A DNA stretch of 64,000 bases from Cololabis saira (GCF_033807715.1 NC_084591.1:24301090-24365089), one strand, 5' to 3'. Shown: positions 35,883 to 48,625, counted from the first letter of the stretch. Numbers and translations: made by a program. The notes: generated from the letters alone by a model not told the origin.

Positions 35883-37960
35883 AGCAATCTCTCAAAACCA
35901 ACTGAATAACGGACAACAAAATGTCATGACAACACAAAAAAACAATGAAACGTTCCAAACCATATAATGACATTATTAAGGCTGGCTGTGAATTATGTAG
36001 AATGATGTGCCCCTACAATATTACCATTATTCCATAATAATTATTTAGGCATCTACGTGTATATATCTTTGTGAACCTTGTACAGTACATGAAGTTATCA
36101 TTCAAATGCCTAAGACATTGGCAGAACCCATAAACGGGATTGTTAGATTAATGATTCCACAGAATGGAACTACTGGTAGCCAGTTTTTTTCATCTGGCCA
36201 TTTTTTTTCTGCTCAGCTTCTAACTTCTTCTACATTTTTTGCTTTGGTTTATTTTCCGTAAACTCCTGTAGTGTTGTGTTTTTATTTTGTTTTTGTATTC
36301 TTTTCATGAAAGGCACTTTAGTTCTATCTCCCTGTAAAACGCTTGCTGTATGTAATTGGGACGGCCATTGCTACAGCATGTTGCTGGCAAGACTTGTTTT
36401 AGACAAACTCAACCTTCAGAAATCAATTAATCTAGAATAATCAGATACAAAGGTGTAAAATGAAACCATGTATAGTGTAATTTCACAGATTACACCATCC
36501 AGAGTTTTATTTTAACTTTACTTTAACTTTTTTAAAAAGGTAAAATAAAAAAAGTGAAAGTTGTACACAGGAAAATTCTTTTCATGAAAGGCAGTATTGC
36601 AGAATTACCTTTCCTCGTCCAAGCAATGTTTCTGCAGCATGGGTAGCACTATCTCACTCTGTTGGTGCATAGTTTGGTTGCTGTGGCCCGGAGACATCTG
36701 TTCAGCTGGTAATAGTTCAGCACCATGGAGAGATCCTGCTCAGCTACTTCTTTCCATCTTGAGAGAGATCAAATATGGAGGAGCAAAACTGACATAATTA
36801 AAAATATGTTTGTTTTTCCTTTTCCTTAAACGTGCATTTTCGCAAAGAAATTTATATAATTTTTTTTTTCATTTCCTAAACACCCCTCACATTTATTGAA
36901 GTGCATGTATAATGCTGCTCTCACTACCTTTTTCTTTACCCAGTCAGCCTCACTGAAGACTGAATATTGTCTAATGGGTGAATTTCTAAAATGATCTATT
37001 AATGGTATGTGGTGTAGGGGTGGTCACAGGGACATTATAAAACAAACAAAGAAGCTGGTGTATATTAACTATAGGACATTATTATTATTATTAGTTTTAG
37101 TTTTAGTCTTTAGGTTGTGCAATAGTCTTCATTTTGGCCCGATCCTGCTTCTTCCTGTTTATTGACCAATAGTAGAGGAGCTGGACCAAGAAGGGCAGCC
37201 CTCCTCATTTGCATAATGAGGCAGAAATGCATAAGATAAAGTAAAAAGAGGAGACAAGGGAATATAAAAACAAGGAATGCATGTACAGTATAAGGAAAAT
37301 GAAAAAAAAGCATTTCTTGCCAAAAATGCACGTATAAGGAAAAGGAAAAACAAAATATTTACACTTATTGATAAAAATTACATATATGAAAAAGGAAAAA
37401 CTAAATATATACATTTCTGTTTTTATGTTTAATTATGTCAGTTTTGGCCCTCCATAATCAAAAGGCAATGTACTGTAATGACAAATATATCAAGGAATGA
37501 CAGCCAACAGTGGCAAACAATGCATCCATGTCACACACCGTGGAGTGTTGTGTCCTTAAAAAAAAAGTGTTACCATATTTTGCATCCAAGATGACACCAA
37601 GAGAAGCTGTTATAATTAACATCTTCAGTTGCTGTTAATTTAAAAAAAATGTATTTAACATTTCAGAATGACTTTTTGAACAGGAATGTTTAAATCTATA
37701 TAGGTATTTTGAAATGTTTAATCCCCCTAATAAAGCAGATCAGTTCAGATGATGTCTCTTAACAGATGAAACAGAATAGAGAGATTCAGATGTACAGTAG
37801 AGTCCAATATGGATGAGACAGAGACAAGACAGAAGAAAAGAGTTCTATGATCAAATCTGGCCTTCCTATCTTGTCACTGAAAGGAAAAGAGCTTAAGTGA
37901 AATGATCAACTGAATTTCTAAATCTAAATCCTAAGGTAGACATATGACATATCATTGATT
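35883..37960. other. Unannotated DNA upstream of the array
   Basis: No gene supported. A 19-bp word ATTCTTTTCATGAAAGGCA occurs twice (about 36298 and 36577). A short (ATT)n tract lies near 37080. The array begins abruptly at 37961. Confidence 0.4.
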
Positions 37961-38259
37961 AGGGCCCGAGCACTGAAAGTGCGAGGACCCTATTGTATCT
38001 GTGATGTTTATTATTATTATTATTATTATTATTAGGGCCCGAGCACTGAAAGTGCGAGGACCCTATTGTATCTGTGATGTTTATTATTAGGGCCCGAGCA
38101 CTGAAAGTGCGAGGACCCTATTGTATCTGTGATGTTTATTATTATTATTATTATTATTAGGGCCCGAGCACTGAAAGTGCGAGGACCCTATTGTATCTGT
38201 GATGTTTATTATTAGGGCCCGAGCACTGAAAGTGCGAGGACCCTATTGTATCTGTGATG

Positions 38260-38290
<31 letters not shown>
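37961..38290 (+). repeat. Five tandem copies of the family's 5'-terminal hairpin plus TTA tract
   Basis: AGGGCCCGAGCACTG followed by AAAGTGCGAGGACCCTATTG and TATCTGTGATGTTTATTATT starts at 37961, 38034, 38089, 38159 and 38214. Spacings are 73, 55, 70 and 55 bp, i.e. about 125-128-bp pairs. AGGGCCCGAGCACT and AGTGCGAGGACCCT pair at 11 of 14 positions as an imperfect hairpin. Only the last copy is attached to a unit body. Confidence 0.93.
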
Positions 38291-38293
<3 letters not shown>

Positions 38294-38904
38294 TCGCCAT
38301 AAATAAATTGCCTTTTTGGAGGCCTTAAAATGCTCAAAAACTCACCAAATTTTGCACACGCTTCCAGAGTCGCGTAAAATTACTTATTTTATGGGCGACA
38401 GGCATGGGTCAAAAAGGATTAGGCTCTATAGCGCCACCTATTTTATGTTTTTGACGAGCCCCACAATATGGTTTGACTTACAGCAATGACCTTTATGTGT
38501 CTATTATATCAGACAAAGCCCTACAAAAAAGTCTCTTGGACCCATGCTCTAAGTTACACAGGAAGTCCGGCATTTTGAACAGAAAATGTCATTTTTTATG
38601 AATTCTGATCATTTCTAGGCCTCGTACTTTAACGAACTCCTCCTAGAGATTTTATCAGATTGGCTCACAACTTGGTTTGTACAATCTAGACACATGGCCG
38701 ACGCTAAATTGCGAAGCTTTTACGTTTTTAGCAGAGGGCTTGACCGTAGTCATTCGGCGAAGTTTGGGGTCATTTTTAAGGCTCGCCATGAAACACCAAT
38801 TGGCTGTAATTCAGCAATACATGATTTGATGTGGTTGAAAACGTATGTGCATGATTGTAGGCTGAGCCTGAAGACATCTATGGTGGAATATTCAGGATCG
38901 GTTG

Positions 38905-38920
38905 TAGCGCCACCTGTTGG
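38905..38920 (-). promoter_or_regulatory. CTCF-like motif, unit 1
   Basis: On the minus strand CCAACAGGTGGCGCTA fits the vertebrate CTCF core (CCASYAGRKGGCRSY) with one mismatch at position 4. A weaker GGTGGCGCTA site is at about 38429-38439. Binding is inferred from sequence only. Confidence 0.4.
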
Positions 38921-39384
38921 CACCAGGAATTGTCATGTCTTCTAGTATGCATCTGTGCTCAAAGGGAGATGAGCGGATGGATCTCAAAGTTGGTCAGATA
39001 AATAGGTAAGACATTGACGATGGCTGACAGAGAAAACTGTAAGTTTTTCTCAAAGGGCGTCGCTGTTAGAGGTTGTCAAATTTCGGTGTCTCGCCATGAA
39101 CATAAAAGTTGTTTTAACTTTCAAATACTTGGTCCAAATTGACCCAAAATCAATACATTTAATCAGGCTTCCATTCTGATATCCATTCTATATTTGGGAC
39201 AGTTTGTCACCGACTTTATTCAAAATATGAACTCATTTTGAAATAAATCTTTACTTTGTCAAGCAATGTCGAATTAACTTCTAACTTCGTAAAAATATTG
39301 TTGAAAATAATATGATTTGAGCATTGTATGTGCAAGAGGCGATTTATAATGAATGTTTTGAGTTGGATTAGAAGCATGAAGCTG

Positions 39385-39655
39385 TCTGCGGGCCCCGTGC
39401 GCGCAGACCGCGGGAACGCGCAGCCGCAGCTCCTGGAAGCTGCCGGGGGGGGGGCGGGGCGGGGCGGGGGAGGGGGGTTGTTGCAACTTGCAGCAACATG
39501 TGGAGTCACGCCGTCACGTCACGTAAGTTGTATTGTGGTTTTTTAATGCGTGTTGCAATTATTTTATTTTATTATATTATTATATTATTATTGAGCTTCC
39601 ATCCGCGATCCCGATCAGGAGCGCGCGGCCACGCGCAGAGCCGAAAGCCAGTTTC
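39385..39655 (+). promoter_or_regulatory. CpG-rich block with splice-donor-like site, unit 1
   Basis: A sharp rise in G+C and CpG (CCCCGTGCGCGCAGACCGCG, runs of GGGGCGGGGC) within AT-rich DNA. It includes GTCACGTCACGTAAG, with the donor-like GTAAGT at 39523-39528. Looks like a CpG-island promoter and first exon edge; there is no TATA box and no proof of transcription. Confidence 0.4.
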
Positions 39656-40622
39656 TGCCCATTTCTGCAGCTTTGCCAAAAAATGCTACCTAAAGGTTTT
39701 CCACCTTTGTAGAGCCACAACTTTACTGTGTTTTACTCCCTAAACCACTTCCTTTCACCCCCAAGTGGTCCTTGTCTCTTGCCAGGCCGTCATTGTAAAT
39801 AAGAATGTTCTTAATGACCTGCCTGGTTAAATTAAGGCCAATGACTGAATGAATATCAAATAAAGCCATAGAATTGTTGTTTTTTTTCTCTTTATCGTAT
39901 AATGTTCACAAAGTGTAATGCATTCATGTCATGGGTCGTGTATTTTGAAGGATCAAATAATCAACATCCCATTATCCATTTTACATCGTGCAAGAAATGA
40001 TGCAAACTTTGAAAATCGACTGTGCGCATGCGCAGAACCCAAACGTAGCATTTTTTCGGCAGGGAGCAGAAATTGGCAGAACACCGGCTGGGACGGACCT
40101 GATGCTCTGATGCGACAGGTCTTTGCTCACACTGACCGTACGTTCATACACGGACGTAATATGGGGGGGGGGGGGGGGACATGTATCCTGCACTTTTTCA
40201 AAAGGCAGTTTTGGTCCCCTGCAGTTTTTACCGTCCAAAAACAATGTTACGCTATATTAAGTGGAGACAGGTCAGCACTAGGACCAAGCGGAAAACGGCC
40301 GCTCAAGCTGAAGCCTGTTGTTTGGTCTGCCTGGGTCACGTCAGCTAGACGGATTTTAAGAATAAGAATAAGAATTACTTTATTAATCCCCAAAGGGAAA
40401 TTCCTTTGTATGGCAGCTCATCTACTGTACCATTTGCAGAAGAGAAGCTCTTCTGAATATCTCTTGGATGAGTTGATTATGTTGAAATGTTAATAGATAA
40501 CCCTTCTGTGGTCTTTTGGTCAAATTGACCCATATTCACTTTTCTTTTATATCAAAAATATGATTTTCATCCATATAACTGCCTCTGTTACACTCATTTC
40601 AAATAAAATTGATGATCACTAC

Positions 40623-41361
40623 CAGAGCTGGTAGAGTAGCCAAAAATTGTACTCAAGTAAAAGTACTGTTACTTCAGAATAATATGACTCAAGTAGAAGT
40701 AAAAAGTAGTCATCCAAATAATTACTTGAGTAAAAGTAAAAAAAGTACTTGGTGAAAAAACTACTCAAGTACTGAGTAACTGTTGAGTAACGTCTGATTT
40801 ATTTTTTTAACACACCCATTCAAAAAGACAAAAGTACAAAATAATCACCTTCAGGCAAATTAAAATCAATAAAATAATAAAATAAATTAAAATTAATAAA
40901 AAAATGAAAAATAGCTTAAATTAAAATAAGCGTAAAGTAAATTCAAGAACTTTAATAAATAATAAAATAACAGAATAAAAAAATAAATTAAGCACCAGTA
41001 GCACAAAATTTCCAGCCTTTGTACTTTTCTTTTTCAACCAGGCAGAACTAGAACAAACATGAACTCATAGAAACTCTGTGTGTGTTTGAGTCTGTGTAAA
41101 TGTGACAAAACATGCAAAAACAAACCTTTTTCCCAAAGAATCACTCAGTGATGTCATGAGATTGACGCGTACACGGATAAAAAGGATAAAAGAAAAGTAA
41201 CAGCTCAACGTAGCCTAATGTAGCGGAGTAAGAGGAACAGTTTGTCCTTCACAAATCTACTCAAGTAAAAGTAAAAAGTACAGTTATCCAAAACTACTCC
41301 TAAAAGTACAAAATTTCCCAAAACTTACTCAAGTAAATGTAACGGAGTTACATAACCTCTG
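40623..41361. mobile_element. hAT-type MITE, unit 1
   Basis: 739 bp bounded by CAGAGCTGG and (complement) CAGAGGTTATG ends, with an exact 8-bp target duplication ATCACTAC at 40615-40622 and 41362-41369. CAGAG ends plus an 8-bp duplication are the hAT hallmark. The interior is rich in ACTCAAGTAAAAGTAC words in both directions. No transposase is encoded. Confidence 0.9.
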
Positions 41362-42023
41362 ATCACTACTTGCATTGAATTATGGATATTTTATTCAATT
41401 TCTCCTCTCCTGTGATATTCAATTTGACCCACCAACCACTGGCTGGTGCTGGGTTCATTCCAAAAATAAGTGTAAAATTGGTGGTAATGAGTTGGAGTGA
41501 AGTTGACTAACAAGGTGAAACACAGAATTGGGTGATAATTAAAGCTACATGCTTTACAACCAGTAAAACCACAAAGGGAACAGTAAACTTAAAAGTAACA
41601 ATAGAAAACTAGAAGAACTACTAGAAAACACAGTGAACTGAAAGAGTTTGGGTTTTCTTTTTTTTTTTTTTTTTACCTTGTCTGCACACATATTAATGAT
41701 TGAAACAAGAGGAAAATTGGTTCAAAACGAGCCGGCAATGGCACAGTGTCTGCCCGGCTTTAAACAGAACCGCAGCCAGTACTCGAGTTGTAAAAAAAAA
41801 TCAGGGGGGATGGTGGATTTTATCATATGGGGACAGATAATTTGTTCTGATTACAAATATTATAATATATTACAAATAATAGCAGTGACCAAAACACCTG
41901 CAGAAATACTGCAGGAATGACATAGCAGCAGTTAAATGCAGCCTTCTGTAAGCTTTAAATATCCACTGGGTTTTCTGAACTTATCAATATGCATCTGTCC
42001 TTCACAGGATAAGTAAAATGGAT

Positions 42024-42251
42024 CACTGCAAAAACTCAAAATCTTAACAAAAATATTTGTCTTATTTCTAGTGAAAATGTCTCATTTTAGTAAAAAAAAC
42101 CTCATTACACTTAAAACAAGACTCATAACTGGAAAAAAAACACCATTTTCATCTGTTTCACCTGTTCACCTGTTTTCACTTAAAATAAGTAGAAAAATCT
42201 GCCAGTGGAACAAGATTTTTTTGCTTGTAATGAGAAGATAAATCTTGTTTA
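42024..42251 (+). mobile_element. CACTGCAAAAAC-type non-autonomous DNA transposon, right end missing (unit 1)
   Basis: Starts CACTGCAAAAACTCAAAATC. It contains TTTGTCTTATTTCTAGT, CACTTAAAACAAGACTCA, AATCTGCCAGTGGAACAAGA and GCTTGTAATGAGAAGATAAA, known to me as one common teleost repeat. The expected TTTTTGCAGTG right end is absent; it breaks off at a poly(T). Confidence 0.6.
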
Positions 42252-42366
42252 ATTTTTTTTTTTTTTTACATTTATCGTATTTTTAATATTCTCTTTTTGG
42301 GGGGGGCTGGAAGGAGGGGCGTTGGCCATGAGTGCGAGGGCCCGTTCATCGCTGCTTGCAGCTTTA

Positions 42367-42412
<46 letters not shown>

Positions 42413-43023
42413 TCGCCGTAAATAAATTGCCTTTTTGGAGGCCTTAAAATGCTCCAAAACTCACCAAATTTTGCACACGCTTCCAGAGTCGCGTAAAATT
42501 ACGTATTTTATGGGCGACAGGCATGGGTCAAAAAGGATTAGGCTCTATAGCGCCACCTATTTTATGTTTTTGAAGAGCCCCATAATATGGTTTGACTTAC
42601 AGCAATGTCCTTTATGTGTCTATTATATCAGACAAAGCTCTACAAAAAAGTCTCTTGGACCCATGCTCTAAGTTACACAGGAAGTCCGTAATTTTGAACA
42701 GAAAATGTCATTTTTCATGAATTCTGGTCATTTCCAGGCCTCGTACTTTAACGAACTCCTCCTAGAGATTTTATCAGATTGGCTCACAACTTGGTTTGTA
42801 CAATCTATACACATGGCCGACGCTAAATTGCGAAGCTTTTAAGTTTCTGCCAGAGGGCTTGACCGTAGTGATCCGGCGAAGTTTGAGGTCATTTTTAAGC
42901 CTCGCCATCAAACATCAATTGGCTGTAATTCAGCAATACATGATTTGATGTGGTCGAAAACGTATGTGCATGATTGTAGGTTGAGCCTGAACCCATCTAT
43001 GGTGGAATATTCAGGATCGGTTG

Positions 43024-43039
43024 TAGCGCCACCTGTTGG
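43024..43039 (-). promoter_or_regulatory. CTCF-like motif, unit 2
   Basis: Same CCAACAGGTGGCGCTA as in unit 1. Weaker same-orientation sites are at 42548-42558 and 43331-43346 (CCAAAAGGTGGCGCTA). Confidence 0.4.
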
Positions 43040-43834
43040 CACCAGGAATTGTCATGTCTTGTAGTATGCATCTGTGCTCCAAGCGAGATCAGTTTATTGA
43101 TCTCAAAGTTGGTCAGATAATAGGTAAGGCATTGACGATGAGTGACAGAGAAAACTGTAAGTTTGTGTCAAAGGGCGTCGCTGTCAGAGGTTGTCAAATT
43201 TCGGTGTCTCGCCATGAACATAAAAGTTGTTGTAACTTAAACATAATTGGTCAGAATCAACCCAAAATCAATTCATGTAATCAGGCTTCCATTCTGAACA
43301 AGTGGATATGACAATCTTGGATGAACTCCATAGCGCCACCTTTTGGTCAGGTATACATTTTTCATCAAATTATGTGCTGTAATGGCTGTTTCGTTCATCC
43401 AATCTTAATCCAATCAACACATATGATTGTCAGTATGTTCCTTGTTGACCGTGTCGCGTATCGTGGTCATTCATTGAAAGGAATTGGCATTTTTATGTCA
43501 CTCTGTATTTCTGGAAAAATATTAATTAAAAATCAAAGATTTTGTGTAAGGAAAATTAAAAGGCAGTTTCAGATAGCTTACAACAGGACTAAAAAATCAT
43601 ACACTGGAACATATTATTTTCGGAGAACTTTGTCACTCTAAAAATTAAAAACATTAACTAATAACGTAAAAAGCTATGTCTTTGTCACAAAATGTCAAAA
43701 TTAACATCCGACTTCGTAAATATATTGTTTACTGTAATGTGAAAATATTGTGTGAATAAAGTCCTTCAAATACGTGATTTTGAATGAATATTTATGTCGA
43801 ATGAATCATTGCCACCCTGTCTCAGACTGTCACA

Positions 43835-44445
43835 CACGTGAACGCGCAAAATGCAGCTCTGAGTTGGGGAAGAGAAAGGGGAGGGGGCGCGCTCCCGCGC
43901 GGCTCGCGCAGGAGGACGGGGGGGCGGGGCGCTTATGCGCGCGCACCTCCCTGTGCATCAGTGTTGAGACGCCGTTAGTTTTGCGGCAACTAATACTCTA
44001 ACCAGGCCCGGACTGGCCATAGGGAGAACCGGGAGTATTCCCGATGCGCCGGTCTAGGATGCCGCCTGCGTCTCTCTCTCTCTTTTTTTTTTTTTTTTTT
44101 TTTTTTTACACAGGCGGCTGGTGCGCCGCAGCGCCGGCTATTTGACTTTTTTTCTAAGTTAGAGAGTCAGGCCAGGCCAATCAGAGGCCACTCAGGCCAG
44201 TAGCTTGTGAGTTGGGCAAGATATTTGCCCCAACAGTATCACCGAACAGACAGCGCGCCGTCGCCGCGTGTGCGTGTGCGTGTGCGCGAGTGGACCGGGA
44301 GACGAGTCCAGAGGCAAATAATGCACACCCAGCCGGGTAAAAAAGAAAAAGAGAAAAGGCGGCACCGAGAGGGAGAGAGAAAAAAAAAGGCGCTGGAGGA
44401 AGACACGGCCAAATGTCAGCAAAGATGCGTCCGCACGTAAGTTGC
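43835..44445 (+). promoter_or_regulatory. CpG-rich block with splice-donor-like site, unit 2
   Basis: Two CpG-dense stretches (GGCGCGCTCCCGCGCGGCTC; CGCCGTCGCCGCGTGTGCGT) surround a T25 tract. A basic open frame (from ATG at 44321: KKEKEKRRHREGERKKK) runs into GTAAGT at 44437-44442. It might be a captured first exon of a transposon or host gene, or chance. Confidence 0.4.
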
Positions 44446-45001
44446 AGTTCACTTTCAGGCTACACAGTGTAAATATGTAGCCTATAAGCCCTGGCCTTTA
44501 GATGAAAATAAGGATTGAGATTTTAAAATTATTGATTTATAAGACACTTTATTATAATCAGTACTGGAGTTGAGGGGGGATGAGGGGGGGGGTGAGGGGG
44601 GGATGGCATCCCCCCCTGAAATAAAAACGGTCCAAATCATCCCCCCAGTAAAACTGCCGACATGCAGCTCGCTTTTTTTTATTTCTCTACCGACACAGAG
44701 ACCACTTAAATAAAACCACACTGATTTTGAGTCAAACCCGTCTTTTTAAATTCAATTTTTATACAGAAAATAATTACAGTGCATGTATTACACCTTATTT
44801 CACAGCAGCTTTGCAATTGTATTATATTATTATCGGCTTTCAGCCGATATCTGGTCGGGACCGCGCAGCGCCGCGGAGGAGGTGCATTCAGGGACCGGTC
44901 GGAATTCTAAATTTGACCGATTATCCTCCTGGTGCGTTCAGGGACAACTAGAATTTACTGTATTTGGCGAGAATTGCTTCATTTGCTTAAATATTATTTA
45001 A

Positions 45002-45672
45002 AGGTGACCTATTATGGCATTTAATGTATATTTTAAACAGGCATTGAATGTCTTAAAAACAAGCTTTTGAATGTTTTTTCTACATAAATGAGAAATTCAG
45101 CCTCTGGGCCATGTCTTTATTTTTACCGTTTCTAACCTTCTCTATGAGGGATTCTGAGGGGAGGGGGGGCTATGTTAATGAGGCTCTGTGCTGATTGGCT
45201 GCCTGAATGACGTGTAGCAGGGGAGCTTTAAGCCTGAATCACAGTTGTGGGTCAATGATGTATAAGGCCTTTGAGTTATTTATCTCAAAATTAATAGATT
45301 TCCTTAACAAAATGTATATTTTAATAAGTATCAGTAATTAAATTAACTTTTCAAGAAAGATAGGGTCATATGTCCTTTACTTTTTGAAAACCATTTTGAA
45401 ATACATTTTATCTATAATGGAAGTGTCACCCTCATAAAGCCATTTATGCATACTATACCAATGATTTATATTTGAACCAAAACTGATAGACATTAAAATT
45501 TGAATTTGTTACAAAAATTGCCATTCGTTGGTTACCCCACATGACGGGTGGTCGGCCCAAATGATGAGAAACAGCAGACAGTTAAGATTTGAGACAAATT
45601 TAAAGACAAATATTAAAGAATCAGCATAACTATGTCATTGTATGTTCCTATGTTTTTCATAATAGGTCCCCT
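45002..45672. mobile_element. TTAA-flanked MITE, unit 2
   Basis: TTAA (44998-45001), then AGGTGACCTATTATG ... CATAATAGGTCCCCT, then TTAA (45673-45676). The 15-bp ends differ by one base. A TTAA duplication fits piggyBac- or Kolobok-like families; which one cannot be told without the transposase. The interior is non-coding. Confidence 0.75.
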
Positions 45673-46544
45673 TTAAAGAGGGATAACCTTCATTTATAGT
45701 TAGAAGGAGAACCATGAACATTTTCAATATGTTTTGCAAGACGTGGAACCACATTTATAAAGAAATCATTGAATTTATTAGCAATTTGTGTATGCTCTGT
45801 TATCTTATGCACCATCCTGAAATGTAGACTGGGCTGGAATAGATGATTTTTTTTCTTGTTGAGTGATTCTTTCAATATTATCCATAGATCATTTATTTAT
45901 TTCTAATAAGGTGGTTGTATTTATTCCTATAATTTTTGTATGTAGCACAATTTAAAGGACTAGGACTTTGTAAATGCCTTTTATAAAGTTTGTTTTTCTT
46001 TAAAGCGGATTTCCTAAGTTCTATAGTAAACCATGGTTTGTTAAGGTTTGTTATCTTCCTTTATCGGTACACACCTGTATCATAGCACAACTTAAAGAAA
46101 AGTCTCTTGGCGCCATGGCCGAAACCCAACAGGAAGTCGGCCAGTTTGAATTAATCATGTAATTTTGGCGCAATTTATGCCATTCCTTCAGCCGCTTCTT
46201 TGCCCGAACCGTAACCTGCACCCAGGTGTGTTATACATCAAAATGTGCGTCTCCATCCTGCAATAACGTGCATAACTTTTCTCAGTCAAAAGCGTTACCG
46301 TGGCGATGATAGACGCCAAAAAGCGCGCCCCCACTTCATCTGATTGGTCCATACAGATAAAACTTCGTGCCTCAAGTCCCACAATACGGTTTGACGTACA
46401 TGAACAAAAATCGGTACACACCTGTATCATGTCGCGACTTAAAGAAAAGCCAGGCCTGTCGATATATTTGATATTTCATGGTTTGCATTAATGGGCGTGG
46501 CCTAACAGCTCAACAGCGCCCACTAGAAAACTTTTCTCTGCCAT

Positions 46545-46975
46545 AACTTTTGAATGGTTTGACATAAAGAGTTGTGGGTGGTGTCATGGGACTCTGTATT
46601 GAGTCCTTGACCATAATTGGCGAAAATTAGCCCCGCCCCTTCTTCTGATTGGTTGTCCCTATTTCCTGCTATAACATTTGAACGTTTTGACATAGAGAGT
46701 CGGGGGTGGTGTCATGGGACTCTGTAATGAGTCCTTGAGCTTCTTTGGCCTTAATTAGCCCCGCCCCTTCTTCTGATTGGTTGTCCAGATTTTCTGCTAT
46801 AACTTTTGAATGGTTTGACATAGACAGTCGTGGGTGGTGTCATCAGATTCTGTATGGAGTCCTTGACCTTCATTGGCCTGAATTAGCCCCGCCCCTTCTT
46901 CTGATTGGTTGTCCCTTTTTTCTGCTATAACTTTTGAATGGTTTGACATAGGAAGTCGTGGGTGGTGTCATTTCT
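46545..46975 (+). repeat. 128-bp tandem repeat with GC box and inverted CCAAT box, unit 2
   Basis: Starts at 46545, 46673, 46801 and 46929, each 128 bp apart (three full periods and part of a fourth). Each carries TTTGAATGGTTTGACATA-like, GTGGGTGGTGTCAT, TTAGCCCCGCCCCTTC and CTGATTGGTTGTCC. CCCCGCCCC is a GC box (Sp/KLF) and ATTGG an inverted CCAAT (NF-Y) motif. Confidence 0.85.
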
Positions 46976-47666
46976 GATATGCTTATGGGGGGCGGTGGCC
47001 GTGAGTGCGAGGGCCCGTTCATCGCTGCTTGCAGCTTTAATTATTATTATTATTCTTGCCGTAAATAAATTGCCTTTTTGGAGGCCTTAAAATGCTCAAA
47101 AACTCACCAAATTTTGCACACGCTTCCAGAGTCGCGTAAAATTACGTATTTTATGGGCGACAGGCATGGGTCCACAAGAATGGGCTCTATAGCGCCACCT
47201 ATTTTATGTTTTTTGACGAGCCCCACAATATGGTTTGACTTACAGCAATGACCTTTATGTGTGTATTATATTAGACAAAGAGCTACAAAAAAGTCTTTTG
47301 GACCCATGGTCTAAGTTACACAGGAAGTCCGGCATTTTGAACAGAAAATGTCATTTTTCATGAATTCTGATCATTTCTAGGCCTCGTACTTTAACGAACT
47401 CCTCCTAGAGATTTTATCGAATTGGCTCACAACTTGGTTTGTACAATCTAGACACATGGCCGACGCTAAATTGCGAAGCTTTTAAGTTTTCCCCAGAGGG
47501 CTTGACCGTAGTCATTCGGCGAAGTTTGAGGTCATTTTTAAGCCTCGCCATGAAACATCAATTGGCTGTAATTCAGCAATACATTATTTTATGTGGCCGA
47601 AAACGTATGTGCATGATTGTAGGCTGAGCCTGAAGACATCTATGGTCGAATATTCAGGATCGGTTG

Positions 47667-47682
47667 TAGCGCCACCTGTTGG
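47667..47682 (-). promoter_or_regulatory. CTCF-like motif, unit 3
   Basis: Identical CCAACAGGTGGCGCTA. Weaker sites at about 47190-47200 and 47973-47988. Confidence 0.4.
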
Positions 47683-48459
47683 CACCAGGAATTGTCATGT
47701 CTTCTAGTTTGCATCTGTTCTCCAAGCGAGATGAGATTAATGATCTCAAAGTTGGTCAGATAATAGGTAAGACATTGACGATGAGTGACAGAGAAAACTG
47801 TACGTTCTTATCGAAGGGCGTGGCCGTTAGAGGTAGTAAAATTTCGGTGTCTCGCCATGAACATAAAAGTTTTTGTAACTTAAACAGAATTGGTCAGAAT
47901 TAACCCAAAGTCAATACATGTAATCAGGCTTCCATTCTGAACAAGTGGATATGACAATCTTGGATGAACTCCATAGCGCCACCTTTTGGTCAGGTATACA
48001 TTTTTCATCAAATTATGTGCTGTCATTGCTGTTTCATTCACCCAATCACAATGAAATCGACACATATTATTGTCATAAGCGTCCTTATTAACTGTGTTGA
48101 GTATCGTGGTCATAACTTGAAGGGAACTGCCATTTTACGTCACTCTGAATTTTTTGGTAAAATAATAATTTAAAATCATAGGCTTGGTCTTAAGACAATA
48201 AAATGGCAGTTTCAGATAGCTTACAACAGGATTAAAAAATCATACGCTGGTACATATCGCTTTTGAAGAACTTTGTAACTCTCTTTTTCCAAAAATGTAT
48301 TCATATACAATTAAATCATATCTTTGTCATGCCATGTCCAATTAACTTCGTAAACTTCGTAAAAATATTGTTTACTGTGATGTGAAAATATATTTTGTGC
48401 GTACAACGCGGGATTTTTAATCAATATTTATTTAAATCTATTGGATTTAAAGCAAACTG

Positions 48460-48625
48460 GCTCTGTGTGCCGGCATGCTCCTGCAGCGGAGCGGAGGCCG
48501 AGGGGGAGGGAGGAGGGGGGGAGCGGGGGGACGTTGTTGCGTGCTCAGCGTGGTGACGTCACTCACAAGACATGTCACCTCGTGTTTTCACGAGCCCGAC
48601 TCCATGGTCCCGAATCTGTAAGTAT
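48460..48625 (+). promoter_or_regulatory. CpG-rich block with CRE and splice-donor-like site, unit 3
   Basis: GC-rich G-run sequence followed by GGTGACGTCACTCAC (a full TGACGTCA CRE near 48554) and, 60 bp later, CTGTAAGTA (GTAAGT at 48618-48623). Confidence 0.4.

Larger units (their letters stand above)
38214..42367 (+). repeat. Array unit 1
   Basis: The 5' module (38291-39175) is shared with all units. A CpG-rich block with a GTAAGT site follows, then a middle unlike units 2 and 3. The middle holds a hAT MITE (40623-41361), a CACTGCAAAAAC-type repeat (42024-42251), and pieces of other teleost repeats (GTAAATAAGAATGTTCTTAA near 39795; ATTACTTTATTAATCCCCAA near 40373). The 128-bp GC-box/CCAAT repeat is absent. 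The unit ends with the family 3' hairpin at 42351-42362. Open frames (for example 191 codons at 39918) cross module joins and match nothing. Confidence 0.85.
42368..47040 (+). repeat. Array unit 2
   Basis: A (TTA)n tract leads into the shared 5' module (from 42411). The unit then has three CTCF-like motifs, a CpG-rich block (43835-44440), inserted GC/T-rich sequence (GGCCCGGACTGGCCATAGGG near 44003; T25 near 44084), a TTAA-flanked MITE (45002-45672), and the tail module (from about 46056: TCGGTACACACCTGTATCAT, GGAAGTCGGCCA). Three periods of a 128-bp repeat and the 3' hairpin end the unit. No AGGGCCCGAGCACTG block precedes it. Confidence 0.85.

Noticed and set aside
35567..35905. 112-codon frame of SINQ/TNQP repeats
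   Set aside because: Translation of the AATC/AACC microsatellite, not a protein.
37961..38290. Possible CRISPR-like array from evenly spaced AGGGCCCGAGCACTG repeats
   Set aside because: The spacers are all the same TTA tract, the genome is clearly eukaryotic, and the repeats are transposon ends.
39918..40493. 191-codon open frame in unit 1 (and its copy at 53126-53701)
   Set aside because: It runs across several unrelated repeat pieces and a 16-G run, and matches no family. Its identity in both copies only reflects the DNA duplication.
44321..44440. Lysine/arginine-rich frame in unit 2 (MHTQPGKKEKEK...) as a real transposase first exon
   Set aside because: Purine-rich low-complexity sequence easily gives such frames, and no downstream transposase exon is visible in the unit.
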